Assembly: GCA_005656395.1 (NCBI GenBank)
Contig: SRSI01000050.1
Coordinates: 4,526,001-4,590,000 of the forward strand
DNA from: Strongyloides papillosus
Lineage: Eukaryota; Nematoda; Chromadorea; Rhabditida; Strongyloididae
Reading direction: 5' to 3'
DNA length: 64,000 nt
Part shown: piece by piece, positions 20,600-32,504 of the stretch
Layout: each line of letters starts with the position of its first letter
Numbering within the stretch: position 1 is the stretch's first letter
Notes under the pieces: model-generated
Database searches by the model: none
What the model saw: the letters and a program-made list of their open reading frames with translations, nothing else
What the model was told of the DNA's origin: nothing
Translations under genes and position numbers: made by a program

Positions 20600-23040
20600 A
20601 TTGGTAAGCAGTTTAGCATAAATTAATAAAAAATTAGAAATTTTTAATAAAAATCACTAATCCTTTGACATTGTGAATATTTTAAATTTTAATCATTGCT
20701 CTATCAATTATTATCAAATTTTGTTTATTACATTAAAATCCTCTTTGGATTAGATTAAACTTTTTATTTAATTGTTAAAATTATCAAATTTAAATAATTT
20801 TAATTCTAAAACTGTATAAACTCATTCTTTAAAAAAGAATATTCTAATAATGATATATAAAGAAGTTAATTATAATTTTAGATTTTGATAATTCAATTTA
20901 CGAAACTTCATTTGAATTTAAATAAAGATTCAAGGTTTAGATGATGTGATATGAAAATTGTTTCACAATGTTACTCTAAAATTTTGAATTTAAAAGATTC
21001 ACTTAATTATCAAACAATTATTATATTTCTATACTGCATAATATTTAGAAATTTACAAAGAAATTCTTTACTTGTTTTATTCGTTTATTTTTTTGTGTTT
21101 CTTCATATAAAATGTTAGTATATGAAAGTATAAACTTGAAATTTTATATAATTATTAATTTGTCATGTTAACCTTAAATTAAATATAAAACTTATTTATC
21201 ATAAATTAAAAACAATACATTATCATCAACATGGATTTTTTTCCATTGAACAAACAAAAAATAGTTATTTTATCAATATTAAAAATAAGCACTTTTTACA
21301 ACAACGTTATAAAGATAAGTTAAATATAATTTTATTTTAACGTAGTAAAATGAAACAAAAATATATTATTTAACTTAAAAATTACACTTCATTATAGCGT
21401 AAATTTTTATAGCTCAAATGAAACAAGAATATGAAAGAAAAAAAACTAATATTTTATTATAATCATACAATTATACAAACATCAATAACATCTTAGAAAT
21501 CAAAGGATACTAAGATTGACTAAAATAAGGATAATTTAGGTATTTATATAAGGTTAAGAGTGATTGAATGTTATTGGATAAGAGAAGGTGGTGTCCATTA
21601 CGATGTTTATTTAGAGCTTCAAGAAATATACAGTTTTTATTGCTAATTGAGCTCTGTCCTTACCACTAATATATTTTTGTTACTATTTTTTATTAGTAAA
21701 TTATTATTACTTTTAAAAAAGACTAAGTTAAAATCGAATTTCTCATTTTTTTTCTTTTACAAGCTTAAATTTAGACAAAATTAAAGGAAATCACCTAAAA
21801 ACTTTACTACATTTAGATAATGATAAGCTACAAAACGCACCACAGAGTGTTAATTTAAAGTACTTCGTAGTAGAGATATAATTTATATTATAGTTTCATA
21901 AATTTTAATAAAAATTCCAAATTATATTATGTTAATTAGATAAAATACAGCAGAAATTTTTGATTCTAAGTCCAATATTTGCCAATTGAAGTGATTAACT
22001 TCAACATTTTTATAGTGTTTGACCGCATGTTTTACAAATGACTATGTAAAACTTAAACGAATTAATGAATAAAACTGAATCCATTTTGGCTCACGTTATG
22101 TATCATAGTCATTTAGAAATAGAACAGCAATTATTTATTAAAACATTTTATTTTAAAATAATGGTAAGAGCAGAAATATTCTGAAAGAAATTCCTAAGAC
22201 ATCTCTAAGATCCTACTTATTTTCTTTTTAATCAGTGTGATTTTTATGATGTTTTTCCTTATTAAAAATTCTGTACTTTCTATTTACATATGTAATGGGT
22301 GTTTTTATTTATAAATTACTTGATTCTTATCTCAACGGATATAATTAATCACCTTTTATTTAATTCTAAATGTCAGAAATCTGTACTATTACTGGATTTT
22401 AATTCTTTGGACTTTTGTTTAACCATTAGAAGCTTAATGAATCTCACATATTTTATTCATTAAATCTACCTCTAACATATTAGCATATATTCGTAGATAT
22501 CCTGCTTTATTTTAAATAGAAAAAGATAACTAAATTTGAATACCTAAAATTTAACGTTTTGGATATTTTGGATCCTAAAAATTGTAATTTCCTTTAAATG
22601 AGATTAATAAAGCTCTTAAAATACTGACAACAATGTACGAATATAATGGCTCTTATTTTATGTAAAAATATAAATTTCTAACTGAATTACGACATCTCAA
22701 CTAAAAGATCGAAAAACGAAATCTATTTCTAAACGATCTAACATTATTAAATATTTTCAAATAATAAAATGTCAAGAAAATCTACATAATAACAGCATGA
22801 GATAAATAATTTAAACCTCATTAATTTTTAGACATTTAATTATCTAGAGCATATGTACTTAAAATGCCTTGGGCTAAGTTTTAGATAATGTTTATCATGA
22901 TATTCTGGACATATTATTCTCTGTGGAAAAAATGTATTTTTTTACTAGAAAATCATAAATTTTTTTTAAAAAACAAAGCAAACATAATATTTTATCATTA
23001 TTAATTTATTCTATTAAATTAATGACAATATTATCTTATG
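20600..23040. other. AT-rich intergenic region
   Basis: No credible gene, RNA or repeat was identified on either strand. Confidence 0.5.
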
Positions 23041-23045
23041 AAATA

Positions 23046-23539
23046 CAGTGGACTCTCGATTATCCGAACCTCGATTAACCGAACTCTCGGTTAACCGAAC
23101 GGACTAATTTTTACAAAAATTTATAAATTTAAAATTTTATACATAAAAAATATTCAATTAATTACTTTAGGCAAAGGGATGCTTTCTTTTGTACATGTGT
23201 AAAATATATAAAGTACTGATTTTAAATAAAACATCTATAAAATTCCAATTTTTTCGAATTAATAAGACAGCTATGTATTAAGAAATTAGAAAAAACTTAG
23301 TTTCAAAAAAGACAATCTAACTTAACTCAAAAAAAGGGATTTCTTTAAGACTAGATAATTTTTTGTTTCGTATATTTATTAAAAAAATTGACATTTAATA
23401 TCTATACCGATATGAAATGAGTTATTTTCTATGTAAAAATTGAAAATTATATTTTTTTTATTCATGTTCGATTATCCGAAATTTTAGTTATCCGAACTAC
23501 CCTTGGTCCCGAGGGGTTCGGATAATCGAGAGTCTACTG
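23046..23539. mobile_element. Pogo/Tigger-like MITE
   Basis: The ends CAGTGGACTCTCGATTATCC and GGATAATCGAGAGTCTACTG are inverted and flanked by TA (23044-23045 and 23540-23541). An inner repeated ATTATCCGAA/GGTTAACCGAAC block is typical of pogo/Tigger-derived elements. 494 bp, no transposase. Confidence 0.8.
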
Positions 23540-24018
23540 TATATAACCATAAAATGATTATTTTACATCATTACCTTTTTATTCTAAAGATAAACATGTT
23601 TTTTGATAGAAATCATTTTAATTTATAATTAGTTAGATTTTATGAAACACAAATTACAAATATATAACATTCTAAATTATCAATAGGATTTCAAGTTTAA
23701 GTACATTGATTAACAGAATTCCAATGTCCGTAATGATGTATTTTCTAAAATAATATGGTAATTTCTTAAAATTTATTAATATATCAAAAAACCAAATTAA
23801 ATTCATTTTGTTTTGATAAGGCTAAAATTTCTTAACTGTTAATTAAGCAAAAGTTTATATGATCAAAATTATCATGTTAAACTATAAATTATGTCCTTTT
23901 GTAAATATCATTTGTTAAATGATTAATAACATTACTTTCATTAACGATAATTTTTATAGATTCACGAGAAAAGTTTTCTAACTGTTTATATTGGACTTAT
24001 CTTTTAAAAATTGTTAAT

Positions 24019-24982
24019 ATGACTTCGGTTTTGGAGATTGTTCGGCTTGCATATAAGATACCATCAATGCTTTTAATGATACTGTCAATATATGTTATAA
24101 TAATAGAAATCAAAATTAAAAATGCTCATTTTAACACACAATTTTATTTAATAATTATTTGTAAATTATCTAATGAAATTTTCTATAATATAAATGTTTT
24201 TATATTTGTTGTATTACCAAAATGGGGATTTTATAATAATTTTTTAACAAACCATGATTGGACGGCAACATTATATTATGTTTTATCAACACAACAAACA
24301 ACCTTCATGTTTTTTATAACACTTTTAATTAGTATAAATAGATATATAGCTGTTAAATATCCTTTATTATATAAATTTTATTTTTTAAAAACAAAAATGG
24401 TTATTATATTAATATCCGTAATCACGTTATCAACAATAATTGGACTTGGGAATATTTTTTTCGAAGCAAGATTCGATAAAATTGATTTATTTGACTATAT
24501 TATTCCATCATTTAAATCTGAAAGTGCATTTTATTACCGAATCTTTTATCAAATCTTTTTATTTGGAATCATTTCCATTGCAACATGTACTTTCAACACA
24601 ATGGCCATTTTAACACTAAGGAAACTCAACAAAAATGTTATCAAATACAAAAAAGAATTTAATTATACCATATATTCAATTCTTACTTTTATAACTTTAT
24701 TTTTTGTTGAAATTCTTTATGTTTGTAACATTATTGCTTCAATATTGGATTTTATATCTTATATCTACCTAATTTATTTTTTCTATAATGTGGCACTTGA
24801 TTTAACATCTGTTGGAGATTTCTATTTTCTTATTTATTCATCGTAAGTTCAGACTATTAATGTTATTTTCTGAGTAAAATAAATTTTTCAGTCGTGAACT
24901 AAGAAATGAATTAAAAACTATTTTTGGATGTTATAAAAAATCTAATAACAAAGTCAATATCAAAATTCTTTATCGAAGGTAA
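24019..24982 (+). CDS. Seven-transmembrane serpentine receptor (Srv-like)
   Basis: Exon 1 24019-24842 and exon 2 24892-24982 over a 49-nt intron in phase 2, giving 304 residues. Helices are visible throughout. LISINRYIAVKYPLLYKFYF after helix 3 is the N-R-Y-x-x-x-x-x-P-L motif of rhodopsin-like nematode chemoreceptors (Srv/Srt/Srsx group). The helix 7 end DFYFLIYSS joins exon 2 RELRNELKTIFGCYKK, a short cytoplasmic tail with the usual small last exon. Length fits the Srv family (about 300). Ligand unknown. Base composition is as AT-rich as the surroundings. Confidence 0.75.
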
Positions 24983-24989
24983 TTTGTTT

Positions 24990-27060
24990 ATTAATTATCA
25001 GATGTACACTTCAATTGTGAAAAATGGTTAAAGTTCTGAATTATTTTTGAATTTGGATAAATTTTTAGACTAGCAGTGATGCTTATTTTGTTCTTAGAAC
25101 CTTAAAATGTGGAAAATATAGTTACAAATGCTGTATTAACTTATAGTTACATTCTTTGGCTTCTTGAACAAGTTAGTTCGGTATGTCTTTCGAACATTTT
25201 GAATTAACATTAAAATAGTGTTTAATATTTTTTTCAAGAACCAGCCTTCGACAGGTCAGGTCTGGTCCGCGGAGCATGTTTTTTATAAAAGCATTTTTAT
25301 ACTGAATTATTAATCAAAATATTTTTATAAAAAATTGTTTAATTGAATTACATATTTATGGAAAAGCAAAATAATCAGAAATATATTTTTGTAATATTCT
25401 AAATATTTTTGAGTTCGAGAATCATTTTATGGCATTTTCATTTATTGAGACTGTTTAATTAAATAAAAAAATTACCAAGCAAAAGGAATTTTATTTATTT
25501 CCAAAGGATGAATAAAAATGAATGTTTGAATCATTATAAATAAATATCTAATTGATTTTCCACTATATTTTTGAGATTGATATAAACGATTTAATATAAT
25601 TCTTCCATTAACTACATATTTACCTTAATTTTACAAATATAAAATGAGAAATAGCAAAAAAGTAATACCTAAAATAACTTTTATCGTTTTTAAGCTAAAA
25701 ACTTCGTTATATTTTTGAATTTTAAGTTAGTCTTTTAACTATGTTCTTAATCTAGTTTTATTTACTTTAACAAATATTAATAAGATTAAAACATTAAAAA
25801 ATTTTATTTTTTACTAAAAAGAATGGTCGTCATCTTTTGGTTCATAATCTGACTAATTTTTTATTAATCTTTTTGATATTGAATTTTCCCTTCATTCCAT
25901 AAGTGTACATTCTAAATGAGCCATAAATTAAAAACTTTTATTGACCTTGAAAAGAATTATTTCTAGAACAAACCTATACAAAAAGTTTTCAAAAAATTAG
26001 TATTTTTAATAGATGACTTTGCCAATTTTGGTCAAACAGTTTTAAAGCTATTTTCTCCCCTTAATTAAGAAAAAAATACATTTACTGACTATTAAACCAT
26101 AAAAATTAATCAAGTTTGGATAAGGTTAAGCTGAAATAAAAAAATGATTTTGTTGTAAAAAATTTTTAAAAAGTGGAAAAATTGTTATTAAAATGAATAA
26201 AGCTCGTTTTGTTAATAAGCTATAAACTTTGCAATACTTTCATTTTTTAAGTTATTTTTATATCTATATACGAAAAATCATTTATAATTAGTTTTTTCAA
26301 GTTTTAACTAAGTAATAGCTGCCTAACTTTTTAATTTTTATTTAAAAAATGGTTACTACCGTTTGGTGTATAACTTAGATGGGTTTTTAACGATTCCAAT
26401 AATATTACGTTTCCCGATTACTACTCACTTGTACCTTTTAAATAAGCCATAACTTACAAAATTCCATTTATTTTTACAAAAGTTTTTTCGAAAAACAAAA
26501 CTACAAAAAAAAATGACTAAAAAGGTGGTGTTTTTTAAAAATAACATGGTCTATACAGACCAATATTTTTAAAGACCCTTTTCCCTATTAAGTTAGAAAA
26601 AAATACATCTAATTACTATTTAACCATAAAAATCGGTTGAACTTGAAGAGAGTTATGAGAGAGACAATTTTTTTTTCTTATTTCTTTTTATTATAAATTA
26701 ATGTCTAAATTTTAATTTAGAAGTCCCCTCTTTAAAAAACTTAATAAAATATTAATTTGCTACAAGGAATATATTTCTAATATATATAGATAAATAACGA
26801 TATTTAGAGGTAGGCTGTAGCATTTAAAGAATTTGTTTGCACCATTAATTTTAGGTAATTTCGATAAGATATTAAAGCCTTTTTTTCATTAATTGAAATC
26901 AAAATTTTTATAGTGATTTTGATAAGAAATTTCTTTATAATTTGTTTTAAAGTATAAACATTTTTATTTGTACAATACATTTAAGCATATCGAATCAAAA
27001 GAAAATAATTATAGATTTCAAGTAAATATATGTGTATATAAATATCACATTTTTTTTAAT
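24990..27060. other. AT-rich intergenic region with diverged dispersed repeats
   Basis: Contains the diverged repeat copies noted under 17760-18130 (about 25980-26150 and 26340-26690). A GC-rich spot at 25243-25275 (GACAGGTCAGGTCTGGTCCGCGG) is unexplained. No gene is supported. Confidence 0.5.
26340..26690. repeat. Dispersed repeat, copy B
   Basis: Homologous to 17760-18130: AAAATGGTTACTACCGTTTGG, ATAACATGGTC, and ACCATAAAAATCGGTTGAAC followed by GAGAGTTATGAGAGAGACAA. Confidence 0.55.
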
Positions 27061-27607
27061 CATAATATTTAGAATTTTCTTACTGCTCCATCCAAAGTTT
27101 GTAGGTAGGTTATCTTATGCAGATCCTTATAAGATATTCAGAAAATGTTAGAAATTATCATTTTACTAAAGTGAGTAATACACAAAATTAAATCAAAGTT
27201 GATATTTAAAGCGAAAAAGTGAGAAAAAATATCTGATAGAAATAAAAAATATTATTTTAGTATTTAACGATGTTAATGGTAGTGGGTGTTTAACAAAAAT
27301 ACTTGACATTGATTTAATAAAATAAAATTTTAAAAACACTAGTAAAAAATTGAATTTTTATTATAAAATGTGTAGTTTGAAATTATAGAAATATTAGAAA
27401 GTTTTGATAGTTTAGTAATTAAAAATAAGTTTACTAGTAATTGAACATTAATTCTAGCCTTCCCTAGGTAGTTAAGTTTAATATAAGGTAAATGAAAGTT
27501 AAGATGGTAAAATTATAAAGATTAGGAGTAAATAATAACGGTTTCAATGTAGGTTAAATTTAGGGGGTGGTTAATATTTTAATTTTTTCCATTTGAATAA
27601 ATATTTT

Positions 27608-27847
27608 TTATTGCATTCTTACCATATGCAGATATTCGTAAGATGATCCCACATACCATGTATAGATAATGAACTCATATTCTTTAATAAAATCAAGTTT
27701 TTCCACATCAGAATGATTTAGTGATACAAGCAAACTGCATTTATACTTTTTGTTAGATTTCAATAATTTTACAACTACAACATCGTAATATTTTTTAGTA
27801 TCTTTATCAAATATTTGAAGAGAAGTCTTAAATCTTTTTACATACAA
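27608..27847 (-). CDS. Possible exon of an unknown gene
   Basis: An open frame of 79 codons without an ATG start. A TCTCAAG acceptor-like site lies just before it. Near its end CATATG|GTAAGAATG could be a donor, so the coding part may end at YEYLHM. The sequence (DKDTKKYYDVVVVKLLKSNK, EYEFIIYTWYVGSSYEYLHM) is not recognised. No partner exon was identified convincingly, so it may be an exon of a broken gene. Confidence 0.3.
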   Translation of the reverse strand: MYVKRFKTSLQIFDKDTKKYYDVVVVKLLKSNKKYKCSLLVSLNHSDVEKLDFIKEYEFIIYTWYVGSSYEYLHMVRMQ

Positions 27848-28154
27848 ATCTTGAGATAAAGAAAACTATTCGTATAAGCCTTCGTTAAAATAAAATTTTT
27901 TTCAATGAAACAGTAAAATTATACAGAAAATATTCTACTTAAATTTCCGTTCTAATAGAATTTGCAAATTATTATATTATATTCAAAAAAATATTGTTAA
28001 GAATAAAAACAAATTATTTTCATGAAACTTTTATTTATTTAACTTTATAGTAACAATTTACACTTTGATTATAAAAAAATAATTGATTATACTAATAAAT
28101 AAATTTAAAGTTTCTTATTCTAATATTAAAATTTCCTACACAATACTTTTCACA

Positions 28155-30449
28155 TCATATAGCAGCTAAATTCACGTTCTTATAGTAATTTTTACCACGA
28201 TTTGTGGAAGCCGAACTTCTTGAATTTCTGGAAACATTACTTGTAACGTTACTTGAATAAGTAGCTGTTCTAGAGCCTTTTCCACTTTTTCCGGTTTTCG
28301 ACGCATTTGACATTGAAGCATTTCTGCTTCCACCTCTAGTTCTACTTTTACTAATACTCATACTTGTTGATCCCTTACTTCTACTTTTGGAAAGTGTAGA
28401 TAATCCGGAATATGATGATAAACTGTCTTCAGCTCTTCTTTTTTTAACCCTTCTGACGATTAGGTAAGCCACAACAATAACGATTATACAGAATAAGATA
28501 ACAGCAATCACGATTCCTATAACCCAAGGTGTTGAGTTGTTTTTAACTTGTGTGACGATCTTTTCTTTTGTTATAGTCTTTGTCTCGTTGTTTTTGGTTC
28601 CAGAATCCTGTGATATTGAAATAAAAAAGTCTTTTGTTGTATAGAAAGTTGTTTCAACCGGTGTTTCATATATGCAAATAACTGTAACTCCGGGAATGTC
28701 CTTTGGCACTTTATATAAAATTTTACCCTCCTTAATATCTATGGTGTCTGTACCATTAGAGAAATGATCAATAGTTAAAGGATCTCTGACATCTTGGCCA
28801 AATTTTACTGTCATTTTTTTAATTTTACCAAAAGTTCCATATTGTTTATTACAACCAATATCACTTTGATAAGTATCAGCTACTTGTGAATGTAGTAAAT
28901 CCATTTCAGCATTTTCATCTGGTAAGTAGTACACCTTGTCCATAGTAACAATGTCTTTTATTAATAATGGTGTTGTTTTCACATCCTTACATCTATAGGA
29001 TCCATAATTATTGATCTTTTTGCGTTTGAAATTTATTTCATTTTGAGATGAAGTATAAACGACGTTTGGATCCTCCTCATTTTTTATTGTGAACTCGGCG
29101 CTTCTTGAATAAAATTCTTCCATGTGACCTTTGTTTGGCTCCACAGTTTTAGTTAGACATCTGAATGGATATTTGTTGTCAAGTTCATCCGATTTTATGA
29201 GGCGGTAAAATATATTTTTCCTTTCATGCTTTTTTATTGACTCCACTGATCCTATTGTAGGCAAGACATTAGCCTTTATATCACTTTTTAGATTTTTTAT
29301 ACACGATACTTCTTCAATGACGTTGGGATCAGTCAATCTTTCGTGTGAATTTTTGTTATTCATAGCATCATCAAATTTTTTCCATTTATACATATAGATT
29401 TTTTGTCCAGCATAAAAGTTATATGTTAAGCTTTCATTACCAACTGTAATCGGTTCCATTATTCTTTCAGACATATAATTTGTATCAGTTTCCATATATC
29501 CAAAATGGTAATGGATGGCTACAGCATCACCAGGTTCACATTTTAGCTCATCATGTAAAGGATTGATATTTCCAGATATTTCTTTATTTTGACTGCCCTC
29601 TCTTAAAGTATATCCAATGAGTAGGTCCGGCAATACTAGTTGCTTTAATTTCCCACAAATGAATTCATTTGAGTCTCCGTTTTTCTTGTAAAAAGGCACC
29701 ACTATATGTGCAAATGAATTTTTTTCTGCGAAATATCCATTGTTTTTAATGTGATCTTCTGGTATGAACTTTATTAGTCCTTTTTTTGGTACCCAATTAA
29801 TATAGGGACATACACCTAATCTTAAATCAACATTATGGTGTGGTCGAATACCCAGTAACATCTTATTATCCTTAGATTCAATAACCATCAAAACAGCATA
29901 ATCAACCGTATGTATTTCGTTTATGTTATTTAATGTTGTAGCATTCTTAATTTTATCAAAAAAAAATAGTCCCATATCACACTGTTGAATATTACAGTAG
30001 ACTACAGCAGTTACATAGTCATCAAAATTATTTCCTCCATGATATCCGGTCGAATATGAAATTTCGTAAATATTTTTCACGCTCTCATACCGACTGAAGC
30101 CATTTTGATAATGTACTAATTTTGTGTATGCAGGCCCTAATCCTAAACCACACATTTTACTCATACCAATTGATTTTTCCTTTATACGATCCCATTTGAG
30201 TGGATATATTTTTACTTCATTAAATCTAACATTTTCAAACTGTTCCATTTTTTCTGGATATTTTTGGAGTGAATTTAAATCTATAGTAATTAGTTCCTCG
30301 TGAAAAGTTCCAGTTCCTACAAACATCCTTTGACAAATATGTTCAAAAAATCTAACAACTTCCTTGCCTTCAGTAGTACCAGAATAACCATATGGGTCTT
30401 GAATGGTTTCACGTATAATTAATAGAATTGGTAAAAGTTTCACTAACAT
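28155..30449 (-). CDS. Large type I membrane surface protein with Ser/Arg-rich tail
   Basis: Single exon of 764 residues. Short N-terminal hydrophobic signal (LVKLLPILLII), a large ectodomain with scattered cysteines and N-glycosylation sequons, one transmembrane helix at about 641-665 (IGIVIAVILFCIIVIVVAYL), then a 99-residue basic Ser/Arg/Asn-rich cytoplasmic tail. The membrane-proximal module, YGTFGKIKKMTVKFG to VTVICIYETPVETTFYTTKD, aligns by eye with the last module of the two GPI-type proteins downstream (VGYLKKINYNG to TLSCTYKTLDG). I infer they are one family with different anchors. No named domain is recognised. It lies about 3.5 kb upstream, in map order, of the duplicated pair and on the same strand. 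Confidence 0.8.
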   Translation of the reverse strand: MLVKLLPILLIIRETIQDPYGYSGTTEGKEVVRFFEHICQRMFVGTGTFHEELITIDLNSLQKYPEKMEQFENVRFNEVKIYPLKWDRIKEKSIGMSKMCGLGLGPAYTKLVHYQNGFSRYESVKNIYEISYSTGYHGGNNFDDYVTAVVYCNIQQCDMGLFFFDKIKNATTLNNINEIHTVDYAVLMVIESKDNKMLLGIRPHHNVDLRLGVCPYINWVPKKGLIKFIPEDHIKNNGYFAEKNSFAHIVVPFYKKNGDSNEFICGKLKQLVLPDLLIGYTLREGSQNKEISGNINPLHDELKCEPGDAVAIHYHFGYMETDTNYMSERIMEPITVGNESLTYNFYAGQKIYMYKWKKFDDAMNNKNSHERLTDPNVIEEVSCIKNLKSDIKANVLPTIGSVESIKKHERKNIFYRLIKSDELDNKYPFRCLTKTVEPNKGHMEEFYSRSAEFTIKNEEDPNVVYTSSQNEINFKRKKINNYGSYRCKDVKTTPLLIKDIVTMDKVYYLPDENAEMDLLHSQVADTYQSDIGCNKQYGTFGKIKKMTVKFGQDVRDPLTIDHFSNGTDTIDIKEGKILYKVPKDIPGVTVICIYETPVETTFYTTKDFFISISQDSGTKNNETKTITKEKIVTQVKNNSTPWVIGIVIAVILFCIIVIVVAYLIVRRVKKRRAEDSLSSYSGLSTLSKSRSKGSTSMSISKSRTRGGSRNASMSNASKTGKSGKGSRTATYSSNVTSNVSRNSRSSASTNRGKNYYKNVNLAAI

Positions 30450-30658
30450 TGTAAAACAAATTAAATTAATTTAATATTTCTCATTTTGAAATAATAAATT
30501 TTTCAATTAAAATTTGCATATATTCTTTTCAAATTTAATGTTTTTATCACTAAAAATCTGAATAGAATTCTATTTCGCATATTTGATAAGAATGTAAATG
30601 GGAAAAATAGCTTACAATTTTATTAAAAACTTTTTCTCCTAAAAATATAATTGCAATT

Positions 30659-30960
30659 CACATTACTATCTAGAATGGTTATATTTTTATAATGTTTTTC
30701 GTCTTTCTAGTCATATCTAATATAAACTTTTTTCTGAAGAAACGGGATCCGTTTCAAATGTGCCAACCGAGGGTAGAACGAATTTAATTGTGGTTATTGT
30801 TTCCTGTGTTTTTTTCTTGTAAAAGATGTTAAAAACATAATATCTTCCCCCTATATATAAACACATACCTGATCTGGTCATGCTTTTATACCCTCGGTGC
30901 GCCGTTTTAAACACAATATTTAATAAACATTCCAGATAAATCTTCCCTTTTTTAATGTTT
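30659..30960 (-). repeat. Inverted repeat arm, left (about 302 bp)
   Basis: Nearly identical reverse complement of 31750-32052, with only about ten differences by eye. It contains a TATA-like GGGTATAAAAGC on its minus strand and a short self-complementary pair, CACCGAGGGTA / TACCCTCGGTTG. An open frame of about 90 codons through it is a by-product and is not a convincing gene. Confidence 0.85.
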
Positions 30961-31749
30961 TTTTCTTGTGCAAAATTTAATACTTTAAAGATAAGCAATT
31001 GATTACTTTATTTTACAACAAAAGGTATACAATTATAAAAACCCACTTTAATGATAAAAACATTCAATTTCAAAATGTTTTGAGTTCATTTTTTAAATTA
31101 AATTGAATTTAAAAATTTTCTACATATTATAATTTCATCAAATTCAATTTTGGATTGATGGAAGTTATACGAATATTAAAATGAATGACGATAACAAACA
31201 AAAATCGTTAACATTTTTACTTTTACCTAATATTCTTGATCAAATTATAAGACCTCCGTATATTAGAAATTATTAATTTTGAAATGATATTAAATTTTGA
31301 TAGAAAACATAAATGTATAAATTTATATGCGAAATATCTCAGAGACATTAGACACTTTTAAAGGAAATAATGATATTGATGTTTATATAAAGTAATTGAA
31401 ACTTTCTCAGAAAAAAAAGATATTGAAAAAAATGAAAAATAAAACTAATCTTTTTGAAACCAAATGATAATAATTGATAAACTAATTTTTGACTTCATTA
31501 TAGTAATGAGAGATTATAATTTAATAATTTTTAAAAAAAAACAACATAAAATTATAAGTCTATCTAGTATGGAAATTTATTTTATTTATTCCTAATCAAC
31601 TTGATACATATTGTAGACTCAATTTTATGATTTTTTTTATAAGTGATTTTACAATGTGAAAAAAATGACTATGATAATACAAACCTATGATTAAAAAATT
31701 CATTTAATCAGGTTGTATATTTTTTTGAACATTATTTTTCGATATATGT
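30961..31749. other. Loop between inverted arms
   Basis: About 790 bp, very AT-rich, no ORF of note and no transposase. If the arms are the ends of one element, this is its interior. Confidence 0.5.
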
Positions 31750-32052
31750 AAACATTCTAAAAAGGAAAATTTATCTGGGATGTTTATTAAAGATTGTGTT
31801 TAAAACGGCGCACCGAGGGTATAAAAGCATGACCAGATCAGGTATGTGTTTATATATAAGGGGAAGATATTATGTTTTTAACATCTTTTACAAGAAAAAA
31901 ACACAGGAAACAATAACCACAATTAAATTCGTTCTACCCTCGGTTGGCACATTTGAAACGGATCCCGTTTCTTCAGAAAAAAAGTTTATATTAGATATGA
32001 CTAGAAAGACGAAAAACATTATAAAAATATAACTATTCTAGATAGTAATGTG
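31750..32052 (+). repeat. Inverted repeat arm, right (about 303 bp)
   Basis: Partner of 30659-30960. Its outer end (GATAGTAATGTG, 32041-32052) lies directly beside the start of the 4-kb segmental duplication unit 1. Confidence 0.85.
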
Positions 32053-32504
32053 TTTTTATTAATTAATTTAACATTTTTTTACGACATTAGCACCAATAAC
32101 TGTAAGATCAATATTATACAACCTTTTGGTATTTTTTTTAACTTTCTCATATATTGCATACTTTTTAAACAATTCATCGGAGCTATTATTCTTTTTATAA
32201 AAAATTTAAATTTTTAATAATGCATACTGAGTTTTATATATACAAAAAGAGCTCACACAATAAAAAGATTAGTAAAAATAGTTTTTTAAAATTCTCGAAT
32301 TAAATTAAAAAATAGATCAATTACAGAAATACTTTATTTTTTATTTAAAAAAATTACAATTGACATAAATCATAAAAAATTTTTTTAAACAGAATTACTA
32401 TTCAACAAACATTTGAGTCGTGCTCATGTTTGTTTGTTAGTATTTTCAGTAAGTGATAACACTTCCATATCAGAATATAGTAGAGATAACTCAACAGCTA
32501 TAAA

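Noticed and set aside
30717..30998. 90-codon frame in the inverted arm, repeated at 31796-32032
   Set aside because: Exists twice only because of the inverted repeat; contains a TATA-like sequence and simple AT stretches, no protein motif.
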